From Rotaria macrura (taxonomy: Eukaryota > Rotifera > Eurotatoria > Philodinida > Philodinidae): 64,000 bases of DNA. Position 1 is the stretch's first letter. Each line of letters opens with the position of its first letter. Shown piece by piece: positions 39,901 to 50,307 of this stretch. The stretch is from NCBI GenBank assembly GCA_900239685.1, contig OENT01000840.1, positions 1-64,000 of the forward strand, written 5' to 3'. The notes under the pieces were generated by a model, which saw only the letters and a program-made list of their open reading frames with translations, did not search any database and was not told the origin of the DNA. Both the position numbers and the translations under genes were made by a program.

Positions 39901-41979
39901 ATATGTGCAAAACAAAATGAAAATTATAATCAATTGAAATCTTCAGGAAAAAATACTGTTTAATTTTAATTTGAAGTTATCGTTGATTTAGAAGATTTCA
40001 ATCCATTATAATTTTGACTTTGTTTCACAAATATCCGGTCACAATTTTTCATTTTTCACTGAATTCTATCACTGAATTAAAGAGTAAGATTTTTTGTTGA
40101 AATTTTGTTTTCAATTTGGTACCAAGAAGCACTTATAAGAATATACCAGCGATAGAAAAACGTTTTAAATAGTCTCTTATCTCACATAGTATGGCATGTT
40201 GATTCAGAAAATCCTACTGATTTTCATGGTAAATCTTAGTTTTCTCGTCAGAATCTGCTGCAACGCCATCCGTAAGCCTCGAAACCTAATGTCGATTTTA
40301 TTTATGGTATTTCGAGGCGTATCATAATACACTGATATCATTAACCGTAGAGTTTAATTTACGCATGATATTCAGTCACTGTTTCGGTCGACTAATGTCT
40401 ACGATAGGCAAGTATTTGCTCAAACGAATCAAGTTAGATTCATCTTTTGACACAGCTTGTTGGATCATCAGGTAAAGAGACCATGAAACGTCTAAACAGA
40501 GGGCAATTCAATGATTATAGACATAGTTCTGTATAGAAAGCTCACCACCTAAAATAAATCATAAATTCGAACGTAGAATTGATGCGGAAGGTGTTAAATG
40601 AGACTTTGTTTTGAAGTTCAAAGAAAAATACTTCGTCGTTGTTTTTCATTCTATAGTATAGTTTTGAGTCAACGACGTATGTTTCAACGGTACTTTTTTT
40701 TTATCAATAATTTCGTGTTAAAAGTTGTTTGACGCTATAAGAATGTTTCTAATTGGATTAGAGTTAAATGAATTATTTTTAGATGATGCTTAAGTTAGCA
40801 TACAAACCAATATGGCATCATGTGAGAATTTTAAATGAATAAAATTTTCTAAACCGGGACGGAATTCATTGAGAATTTCTCAGAGAAATGTTCGAGTCTT
40901 TCAAGAAAATTGTATTGATCGTGTGGACAACGCGAAAACGAGGTATACTCATACCAACGAAACTAATTCGTTTAGCACGCTGAATTTCTCTTGGTGGCAT
41001 AAAAATTGGCCGAATTCATGGTATAGCTGCAACCGTGAATTCCCTAATCAACGACGAAAAAAAAAGAATAATTATTTCATTTGATATCATATCACACAAT
41101 GCGTATGGTTGTATCGGCTTGAGTAGACGTCATGTTTTCTTGTTCACGTTGTTTAGCTAATGTTCGTTGTAAGGGATAAGATTTTTCATAGTCAGAGAAT
41201 ATATTCGATTTCGAACATTAATTTACTGTATTTAATTAAAATCTGACTTTAGTATAAGAATTTGTTGAATTGTACCAAGGAAAAGATAGTGTGAGAGGCC
41301 CTGAAAGAGAAAAAAAACAGAAGATTTTGATCTGAATGAGCATAATAACTAGTCGAAGTTATTTACTTAACTAAAACTATCATAAAGAAGAAATATAATC
41401 ACTAATGTCGGAAAACGATTTCCCAAAGAATCAAAATCTTAAAAAGCTACTTTTGAGAATTGAATGGAAGAATGAAAACATTTTCATGGAAAATCAAATT
41501 TCAGTGAACTCTTCGTAAATTAGTTTCATTCATTCTAAAAATTGCTATGAAATTTGAAATGTAATTAAAGCATGAGTGTGTCGAAAAAAAGCAGTTCTTT
41601 AAGTCTACCAATCAATGGTTTTTGATCATCGCAAATGGATATTTCGAGAACTTAATTCTCTACAGAAAATTTTTCTCTATATGTGTAGCACAAAAATGAT
41701 GAGTGACACACATCCGAACTTCTCACAGTGCACATATTAAATTTATTATTGTGCTTTACTTGTATTACTGAATAGTTCTTCTTCAGCAATGAACAAAATG
41801 GTGTTTTTTTTAAATACACTTCATTTTATTTCTCTTTCTAATCATTTACCTTCGTCGGAAATTGAATGGTGAACGCACTTTATCAATAGTCGTGAAAATG
41901 CCACACTTAGTTGAAGCACGGAAACAGACAACATCCTTTTAAAGTTCCATTATTGTCATCATCCCAGATGAAAGCATTC
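36959..41979. other. Gene-poor interval
   Basis: Five kilobases with no intact gene. It holds a 9-bp perfect inverted repeat TTACGCAAC...GTTGCGTAA at 37465-37473 and 37521-37529, and one candidate terminal exon at 38461-38659 (separate entry). Otherwise nothing recognised on either strand. Confidence 0.5.
38461..38659 (-). other. Candidate terminal coding exon, unknown gene
   Basis: On the minus strand a long polypyrimidine tract and AG (TCTTTTTCTTTTTAG) precede an open 65-codon frame ending in TAA. It reads in part LLCIINLHRLVEVKCEIKVL, FYDKTPVLRFSYNSVYKTVC and SSPEKQSVPVHPTSDSY. The alternating pattern suggests beta strands and the Ser/Pro-rich end a protein C-terminus. A possible upstream piece (GQAVNESVFGKC) does not join in a matching phase. 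This may be the remnant of a larger gene; family not identified. Confidence 0.35.
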
Positions 41980-42236
41980 GGTACTTATACGGCCGTTTAC
42001 GATCAAATACGGAGCGTATACGGCCGTAAACCTGGTCCATGATTTACGACCGTATTTTAACGCGAATACGGCCGTATCCGATCGATATACGATACAAATA
42101 CAGCAAAAGTATGGTGAGAATACGGTCGTAAATCATGGATCTGGTTTACGGTGGAATACGGTCGTTTATGGTGTAATTACGGCGTAGAAAACGGCCCTTT
42201 ACAGTGAAGATACGGTAATTTACAGTGGACCGTAAC
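41980..42236. repeat. Self-complementary TACGGCCGTA minisatellite-like tract
   Basis: A 257-bp GC-richer island built of degenerate palindromic words TACGGCCGTA, TACGGTCGT, ACGACCGTA and TTTACGG in both orientations. The best pair is 42031-42056 against 42119-42144, complementary at about 23 of 26 positions with a run containing CATGATTTACGACCGTATT, enclosing a further palindrome AATACGGCCGTATCC. Boundaries against AT-rich DNA are sharp. It is not coding and I know of no named element with this unit. Confidence 0.8.
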
Positions 42237-43225
42237 CTTCCTCCTGGGTAATATTAGTGTTTTCACTTCAGAAAATCTTATTCATTGTTGATCATAATGC
42301 ATGATCAATGAAAAAAGGATTTCTAACCTAATATCAAACGTACATTGAAATTAGTTCTCTTGTAGCCATCAGAATTCATACATTTTCGTCCTTTGAGTAA
42401 TATTAAGATTTCTGTCATGGTGAACATTTCTGATGAAACATTTCAGCCGAAGATTTTCGACTTCGAAATCCTTTCTAAATTCAGACTAGAGCCATGCAAG
42501 TATCCTTCATTACAGATATTTCTCGCATTCTGCAAAAAGACCCATTTAAAACTTTACCAACTAACTTATGTAAGTGAAACATATCAATTGCACACATCCT
42601 GCGTTCAGAAGATTTCTCCTATCGGATGAAGAAATAATTTTGCATTGAAGTATGTTGTACCAGTTCTTTCCATGAAGGTGAATACGACATTGTCGGGTAT
42701 GAAAAAGGAAAAAAAACAACGGCCTTATCCGCCCTAGTCCTTTATAGTATCATTTGAATGCAAATCTTTATCAGTACGACCACATGATTGAGATCTAAGG
42801 AAAATCGATTGAGTGTTCTGTAACAGTCTACGATTCGTTCTTATCATTCTACAGTGAAAAGGCAACAATGTCAAACGACTACGGAACAATGTTAGATGGC
42901 TGCTGTTATACATACGTACCAAACAATCGTGAATATTACCATCTACTTCTATACAAAATAGTTTCATCAACTAGTCTATCACTTCAGACTTTCGGTGTTA
43001 CAAATGAGTAGCTGTATAATTTCAACTTGAAAATGGATACTCCGGATATATGTGTTGAACATAGAAATTTACAAAATAAAACGTCATCATTTTTGAATTT
43101 CTTTTTGTCTTAGATAAAATAACAAAAGTTGTATATTGTGATGACAACAGAAAAAAGCAATTCGACAAATATTAGGAAACAAAACATGAATTGAAAAATA
43201 AAGATAGCTACACTTTATCTTTTAG
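42237..43225. other. Intergenic, nothing seen
   Basis: AT-rich sequence with short frames on both strands; none has recognisable protein features. Confidence 0.5.
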
Positions 43226-43830
43226 TTACGGTTTATATTCCACTTGTTCTATTTCTTCGCCTAAATTCGACGATTGCTGTTCATATAATAGATTTTTATC
43301 GATTTCATCATGTAATTTCATACGTTCTGATTGTTGTATCATCAAACGATTTGCAATTCTATCTATGAATTGTTGAAATTCATCAAGTATTTATTTTCGT
43401 CGTTCTCAAATCGACAGACCAGTAAAGAGTATTCGATTTCTTCAATCGAATTTAGATGTCCATACCGAAAGATTGTGATACGAGCATCCTATAAATCATC
43501 GAAAGAACGTAAAGGATATCAATGAAGAAAGAATCTGATTTTTTATTTCGATTTACTTTAATCATATATTCAATGAGTAATGATATTGGTCAAGGACGCC
43601 GACGCAACTGTACAAATTTTTCAATCATCATTCAATACATTGGATCACTTTGAAATGTCCAAATATTAAACGAATTAACATATGATGTTGCATAACACCC
43701 AGTTGGATTCTATTCAACATCCGACAAACTTGGCTTTTCTCGTTTGAACATTGTTGTTCACCATGCTATTTACTACATTAGAAAACGCACTGATCGATTT
43801 TTCTTGACTCTAAAAATATGTGAGAGATCA
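43226..43830 (-). pseudogene. Decayed coiled-coil protein gene, family not identified
   Basis: The last exons of a gene on the minus strand are legible but broken. An exon ending at 43557 reads MMIEKFVQLRRRP, a stop (TGA), then ISLLIEYMIK to donor AAA|GTAAAT. A 68-nt intron follows with acceptor TTTATAG, then exon 43488 onward DARITIFRYGHLNSIEEIEY. Near 43387 one base is missing: the frame shifts from NKY to LDEFQQFIDRIANRL, which continues to EEIEQVEYKP and TAA at 43226. A second nonsense codon precedes MMIEK. Two stops plus one frameshift, with conserved intron and helix patterns, indicate a relatively young pseudogene. The helical, charged style resembles ciliary coiled-coil proteins, but I cannot name it. 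Farther upstream (to about 43830) a possible exon reads SQEKSISAFSNVVNSMVNNN. Confidence 0.6.
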
Positions 43831-44190
43831 TCACGTCTGATTTCAACATAAAAATTTGTTACTGTTGTATAATTATTTGAATGAATGCATAAACACATTC
43901 ATAAATCCACCACCATCTGACCGATTTCTATGTTTACTTCCAATTGATTTATTGTGATTCACACAGAAAGGGTATTATAGTAGAACTAAGTTTTGTCCTT
44001 GTATTCATTTTTCGACACCAATATGTTGCTTTTTAATGGTTTCAATCTAGAGAAAGCTTTCTTCCAATTCACTGACATCATATGTGAACGCAAAGCTCAA
44101 CGATTCATTTTTTCAGATTAAAAAGGATGTTAAAAATTGTATTGAAATGGTACAAATTAGAATAGAAAAGGGGTGCGAAAAATCCAAGAG

Positions 44191-44450
44191 CTTGAGATTT
44201 GGTGCAAATAGATTTGTAGTTGTTCTTGATTGGGCTTTGAATCTGGGATTCAGTCTGTATCACTATGTTTAGGATTTGGGATCGAGATTTGGTTTCAGTG
44301 TAGCATGACTACAAACTTTGACTCATGCTAGATTGAAAACAAATCCCAAATCTAAGCCGAACAAAGCCATATAAAAAACCTATCATCCAAATCTAGACAA
44401 AATCCACTTATAGGAACTCAGGTCGAACCATAACCCAAATCAAGAAACCA
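44191..44450. repeat. Imperfect palindromic GATTTGGG / CCCAAATC tract
   Basis: G/T-rich words (GATTTGGG, GATTTGGTTT) on the left are mirrored by C/A-rich complements (AAACAAATCCCAAATC, ATAACCCAAATC) on the right. The centre is a short hairpin TAGCATGA...TCATGCTA at 44301-44330. The whole could fold as one large imperfect stem. No coding evidence. Confidence 0.6.
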
Positions 44451-44930
44451 ATCGTTTCTCATCACAATTAGTACAGCATATTGATCCTGAGGTGCTCAAA
44501 TATCTTTAGTTACCAGTTAATTTATAGCTTTTTGTTTCAATTTTTTCATACTTTTGTCCTTGACCCAGTTTATATAATGCTATCTTACGTTAGTGGATAA
44601 ATTTTCACCGATAATTACAAGTAGTCTGTGCCAATTTGGATCATTAGAAAACGATTGAATTATTTCTACAAAAACAAGCTAATTATGTTACACATAAGTT
44701 CATTTTCAGTAGGTTTTATTTCAAGTGTACCCAAAAGAAATTTTTTTCATGTAAATGAAACATTTTATAATTATATATCAAACCCTAAATATCAGAAAAT
44801 AATGATGAAATATGAAAAATACCGATATATATATTTACAGAATATTTCAAATTAGTTTTATCGCAACTTGTCTTAGTGTATCAATTAACTTGAATGATAA
44901 AATAGTCACCATTTTTTTTACTAACATAGA

Positions 44931-45020
44931 GTGTGTGGGTCGGTGTCGCTAATGGTGGGTGTTCGTGGAGAAAAGAGTAACCTACTCCATCACCAACACC
45001 CACACAGACCTGACCCCCAT
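44931..45020. repeat. Imperfect G-rich/C-rich palindrome
   Basis: The left half is GTGTGTGGGTCGGTG...GGTGGGTGTTCG and the right half CACCAACACCCACACAGACC-TGACCC, imperfect reverse complements about a centre near 44975. G- and C-runs stand out from the AT-rich flanks. Confidence 0.6.
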
Positions 45021-45744
45021 GCACATCCTAATTGGGAATATTGCGATGTTATAATATTTTTTGTCTCAGCATTAAACTGTTGTTGAGAGATTTATCTCTT
45101 ATCGACTTTCTTGTGAATTTGAGATTCTGAATATTTATGGAATATATTTTAGTTCTGAATTTACTTGATGATGAACCCTTAAGCATGATCCAAAACACAT
45201 CGTAAGTAGGTTGGAATTATTCTATTAACTCACCCTCACCCTAATGTGAGTCTGCGTATAAAAACAAGTGATCGGTTCCTTTTTAAATAGGCTCTATGTG
45301 TGGAGCCCGAAATTCGAGCGTACATGTTGGGAGATGATTATACACAGAAACGTTTGATGGCAGTGACAGAATAAACCAATAAAGTAATCTTCAAGGTACA
45401 AAAATATAGATTTTAGTTCTTCTTTGTCTTCCGAAGAAAAGATGCCCGACAATTCTCGCTGTGCTTTTCATCAAATATTATTAAAAAATAAAGAAAATGA
45501 ATATTTTTGTTTTTCGAAGACTGCTTTATTGAGTTAATTGTGCGACTTAGAAGGCATCTCAGATAATGTTTTGGCAGAATTAAATAGTTGAGAGAAAAAT
45601 TGAATAAAAATCTCAAAATTAAACAAAATATAATCTTGCAGTATTCATTTTATGTGGACGAGTTTAGCATTTCATTCTTTCTCCTGAGCAAAATATTTTT
45701 TCACATTTTTTTTATCGTTGAAACACAAGCAAGAGATGGCGAGA
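45021..45744. other. Intergenic / 5' flank of GH16 gene
   Basis: No gene supported. This is the immediate upstream region of the GH16 start at 45745. Confidence 0.5.
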
Positions 45745-46814
45745 ATGTCTCTACGTATGTACAACAACAGCGTTATCTTCCAGAAAATTTGTAAAGAAAT
45801 CTTTTTTTAAACTGATAGAGATAGACATATGTGATCTCGTTTAGTGTCTGTCCATTTTCTCATTGTCATCGGCTGTATTCAAGCTAGTCCATCTGGTCTT
45901 TCTATGCCAAGAACAAATTTAACTGGGTGGACTTTAGCGTTTTTTGATGATTTTTCTGGCTCGTCTCTTAATTACCCGAGTTGGTTTAAATATGGTGACA
46001 CTTTATGGGATGGGTCTCATGTTGTTGTTGCAAATGATTTACTTGAATTACAAAGTTACCAAGATCCAAACTTTAACAATACATGGAAATCTGGGGGAGT
46101 ATCGACAATTCAAGGCTATGGTTCGAATTCAACATACGGAAAATATTTAGTTCGACAACGCGTTGATCCTGGTAAAGTAATGCTAAAAGAAAAGGTAGTA
46201 AAGTATACGATTTAGAAAATACGTTCTTATTCTAAGGTTACGGAATTAGTGCTATAGCCTTATTATGGCCATCAGATAATTCATCGCCACCCGAAATCGA
46301 TTTTTATGAAGATGGTGGTGGTTCTGTTTTCGACAACGGTATAAGTATCACTACTGATTTCTAGACAGCATAATTTTGTTTCTTTTGTTAAGGGGTACGG
46401 GATTCGACATCATCAACACTTCATTTTACTAGTAATAATAATCTAACTACACAGTATCTTCGAAATATTAACTTTACTCAGTGGCACACGATGGGTGTTG
46501 AATGGACGCCTGGCAAATTGGTATACACCGTAGATGATCAAGTATGGGGTACTGTTCAATCAAATTATGTGCCAAATATTTCGATGGGACTTGCATTACA
46601 AACACAAGCGGGAACAGCGAGTAGTAATTGGAATCCAATTCCAAATAATAGTACACCATCAATGGTAGCAATGCAAATCGATTGGGTTGTTATTTATGCA
46701 TGGAATTCTCAACAGACTCTACCAGCCAATTTCGGAGATACCGTTCATAGAAATAATGCAATTAAAGTTTATTTTATTTTTCTCGTAGCTACTTATACAG
46801 CAAATTTTGTGTAA
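45745..46814 (+). CDS. GH16 endo-beta-glucanase-like secreted enzyme
   Basis: Four exons: 45745-45790, 45845-46171, 46237-46338 and 46393-46814, giving 298 aa. Exon 1 is short, but joining it restores a start and a signal peptide (MSLRMYNNSVIFQKILSVHF then LIVIGCIQA). The mature protein opens with the usual GH16 strand (WTLAFFDDFSGSSLN). The catalytic E-x-D-x-x-E motif is intact as EIDFYE, with E144 as nucleophile, D146 and E149 as acid/base. HFTSNNN, TQWHTMGVEWTPGKLVYTVD and MQIDWVVIYAW follow. This form of GH16 (YGISAIALLWP...PPEIDFYEDGGG) is closest in memory to bacterial, especially actinobacterial, proteins. A horizontal origin with later intron gain is likely. Substrate is probably a beta-1,3 or mixed-linkage glucan, but is not determined. 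The last ~30 codons may instead be intron or 3' UTR if an unseen final intron exists. Confidence 0.87.
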
Positions 46815-48184
46815 TTATCACTCACTGCTGTACTCTCTTAAAAAATAGGTTTCTTACGAGACTTGAAACTGTTTTCAAATGATTGTATTTCTCTATACCC
46901 TTTTAGGTTTTGAAAAACATCTATTTAATAAGAGAGTAATAGTTATGATGTAATCAATATGGAACTCTTATTGCCAAAATTGGAAAATAAACTTGAATCA
47001 GATTGGGAAAGAGCAGACTGTGAGAAGAGTATTTTAATATCATTCTTGCTTGTTTTATTTATTCAAATTTATTTTCTCACAGTTTCGGCAAAGATTTTGT
47101 CATTTTCAAGAAATGAAATGTGGATAAGAAGAGATGTTGACTCGAAGAAGGTGATCGGAAGTATATACTTCCATTGTGCGAATGTTCTAAGATAACATCA
47201 TTGCTTGTGAGTTTCTGCTGTCTGTTCTATCTTTTGCTTTCGAACATTGAAATTAATCATCAGGATACTAATGATGACTGTCAGGAACATGTTAAGGTGA
47301 GTCTGCGTGATAAAAGAAGAAATAGCTCCATTTCGAAGAAGTCTCTATTTATGAAGCTCAAAGTTGACCATATGCTGTGAGAAAGAGTATATATGTATCG
47401 GGCGAAATTCGTCTTCAAGCCAACTTAGACAGGGCTGAAGATTAAAATCACTTTAGAATCCTAGAGTTAAATATTGGCTAGTAAAATGATGACACTTAAA
47501 ATTTTGTTCGAAATGACTATACCAATTGCAGTTCAACGCAATGAATGTTCATCGATGAGAGAATCAAGAGTAGTTGACTTCTGGCTGAGTTAGATTACTC
47601 TGAGCGAGATGTAGAATGTGGAAGTGTTCTCTAAAATAGTGGACACGGTCTGAACGGCATATACGGTGCGCTTTAGTTCCACTGAGCAACAGCGATCGAA
47701 AGACTGAAAGAATTTCGGAGGAAGAAAAATAAGTTCGAACGGAGAAAGTATTGCTTGAGCGCTAAAATGATGATCGTAATAACTGAGAGGATAATATCAA
47801 GCGAAAAGAGATCTTGTCGACTGAGCAGGGACACGCAAACAGGCAAAGGAATCCAGAAAAGAGAATCATCGGGGAAGAGGAAGAAGCTCTGCTCCCATTT
47901 TATACTTCTTGGCTATTTTGATTGTTCATGTAGTTGAATTTTCCGCAACTTCGTTGATATGCGCGACGGGCTGTGGATCGTTTATCCTTTATTTCAATGG
48001 ACAGATACATGTCTTGAAATCGAGTTTTGCGAAATTTTTCGTCACCTCCGATTGTTAGCATTGACAGTGTAATCGTGACTTGTTTTTCAAGTTATGCATA
48101 GATACTCGTTTAGTAGAAGAGGTTCCATTTCTTTGTGATCTTGTAGAAGATGTCAATCACGAATGAAGGTGTTGCTCTGTGTCT

Positions 48185-48250
48185 GGGTGTGTGGGTATGG
48201 TTTTGGGTTTAAATGTGGCTTAAATAAATACCTGTCCATACCCATACCCT
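48185..48250. repeat. Imperfect palindrome, GGGTATGG / CCATACCC
   Basis: GGGTGTGTGGGTATGGTTTT on the left pairs imperfectly with the complement of CCTGTCCATACCCATACCCT on the right, around an AT-rich centre. It is of the same style as 44931-45020. Confidence 0.6.
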
Positions 48251-48774
48251 AATCAAATGAATTGTACACACATAGCCTTTCGGGAAGCAAATCAACGAGG
48301 ATGTGTCAGAACGATTTTATACAGGAGGATAAACAAGAAGAGGAAGGAGCAACCAGAGGACATACGTAAAAAGAGAAAGAAGGATGATAATACTTGCAGG
48401 TGGCGTTGTCTGCTGTCGTGAACAATTCTTTTGTTCAATTTATATTTGTTACGATATCAGGTTCGTTAGCGACTCGTTTCATGAAGCTAAAAACAAATAT
48501 GTCTGTCACATGCTCGAAGCTAGACGTATTGCTATATATCTAATCAAACTGTCGAAGGACGTTAATCTTTTTTTTATAATTATACTGCAGAAAAATTTCC
48601 AATAAAAAAAAACGTATATAGCAATTAGAATACAGATGTGTAGCTGTACTAGATAGATCGAGTTATTACTAAACAGAATAAAAGATTGATCATGCATCTA
48701 CATATAATAGCCAGGTTTTCTTTCTACAATATATAAACTACGAGAATCAGTTGGTTGAAAAATAAGAAATTCTG

Positions 48775-48880
48775 CAAGGGGGAAATCACTGATTGAACTC
48801 AGCTGAAACTCAAAATAAATCACCAAACTCAGCTAAACTCATTTTAAATCACAAACTCACAACTCGTAGTTTCCCCCTTG
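48775..48880. repeat. 106-bp element with 11-bp perfect terminal inverted repeats
   Basis: CAAGGGGGAAA (48775-48785) and TTTCCCCCTTG (48870-48880) are perfect inverted ends. Between them lie direct copies of AACTCAGCTGAAACTC / AACTCAGCTAAACTC, each followed by TTTTAAATCAC-like sequence. This could be a small MITE or a structured repeat. I see no clear target-site duplication. Confidence 0.7.
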
Positions 48881-49012
48881 AGCAATACGTTGATTAATAC
48901 TATGTGTTGTTTTAAGATAAATCATCCATAGATTCAATATTCTTCAGTCACATAAATTCATGAATCGATATTTCACATCAATGAAGTATATTGAATAAAA
49001 ATCAAATGTTCT

Positions 49013-50307
49013 TTAATTCGAAGTTTGAATATGTACAACTGCAATTCTATTTCGTGTTCGAAATTTAGGTATCATGAATCTAACGAATAATGGTATTGAA
49101 AATTTTAAACTTGTAGCAATACCACCGACTAGACCAAACACCACCGTTACAAGATAAATAATATTATTTCGTGTTGCATAAGTATAGGTACAACTTGTTG
49201 GTTGACAAGTATTATAATAACTTTCATAACTCATCGATCGATTCCATTCTTCGACCATTAGTTCATTGACAAGTTCTTGTACTGTTGAATTTACATTGAA
49301 ACGACTTGGTAATAATGAATCAAGTGCAGTTACATTCAATGATGAATTGAATACTAAATAATGTTGTAATTGATTGATACATGTTTGATTATAAAAACAT
49401 TCAAGAGTCGACTGTAATAAAGCTTCGATTGTATAACATCCACGATAAATCCCTGGTATTTTAAATAATTCAACATAACCATTCATACTATATATGATAG
49501 CTGGTTCACTACATTGCATAGAAACATCACAGCGACAATTTGAATAGGCTTGAGGACGTGGTGCTGCCATTTCTATTTCAGGTAATCGAGGAGGAAACGT
49601 TGTATATAAATCATAATTAGTCCAACGTCCAGAAAAAAATGCATTGATTTGTGTTGTATCTCGTACAGTTTGTATTGATAATAATAATAAATTTGTTGTT
49701 GATGAAATAAATTGTTCAAAGATTGATTGTATATGAAAATAAAATAGATCTGATGATATAGCCATCATACTAATGTATCGATTCGAATAAAATCGAAGTA
49801 AACCTTCCGATATCGTATGATTTGTTAATTCACATAATGCACATAGAGCTTGAAATACATATTTACGGGATGCTCGAAAATCACGATGATATAACGTAAC
49901 GTTGACAAGATTAGACGATATATACTGCCGCCAAGCTTTAGTACCATAGATACTGTTGCATACTTGATGAAATGTGTAGTTAATAGTAAGAAATGTTTTA
50001 TAATCGATAGATATGGTCGTACATGGACAATTTAAAGCTTGCGAATAAATTGAATATAATTGTAAATATTTACTGTAGCTCGGTTCATGAACATGAACAG
50101 TTTTGGTAACTTTGACCAACGATGTGTACATGATGATCGTTATTGTTGAAAGAAATAGAAGTAAAATAAATAGTTTTGTCGATAATCGTTGATTGGAAAG
50201 TTTATTTTGATTCGTTGTTGGTGGTATGGATGAAAAGAAATTGAGATTTCGATAAAATTTTATGATATTTCGACATAAACTAGTAGTAGGTTCATCAATG
50301 TTGTTGT
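49013..50307 (-). CDS. Two-pass membrane protein with Cys-rich ectodomain, paralogue A
   Basis: Main exon 50307-49013 on the minus strand, starting with two bases of a split codon after acceptor CTTTAAG; a short upstream first exon is implied but not located. The visible ~431 aa have an N-terminal cytosolic part (CRNIIKFYRNLNFFSSIPP), TM1 (LFILLLFLSTITIIMY) and a large ectodomain. The latter has conserved landmarks NCPCTTISIDYKTFLTINYT, FHQVCNSI, NCRCDVSMQC, GCYTIEALLQSTLECFYNQT and YYNTCQPTSCTYTYATRN. TM2 (IIYLVTVVFGLVGGIATSLK) and a short basic tail follow. Several N-x-S/T sequons fit extracellular exposure. Topology resembles trimeric channels such as ENaC/ASIC or P2X, but no family signature is recognised, and the role is unknown. 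This is the lowest-coordinate member of a three-gene tandem; see findings for its mosaic identity with paralogue C. Confidence 0.75.

Larger units (their letters stand above)
46815..49012. other. Intergenic with GC-richer island and two palindromic elements
   Basis: No intact gene. Around 47560-47900 the sequence is purine- and GC-richer than its surroundings (GGAAGAGGAAGAAGCTCTGC near 47876), as in an old transposon or UTR fragment, but no protein motif is visible. Two palindromic elements at 48185-48250 and 48775-48880 are listed separately. Confidence 0.45.

Noticed and set aside
44931..48200. TGTGGG motifs that could suggest interstitial telomeric repeats
   Set aside because: Each occurs singly inside a palindromic tract, not as a tandem array.
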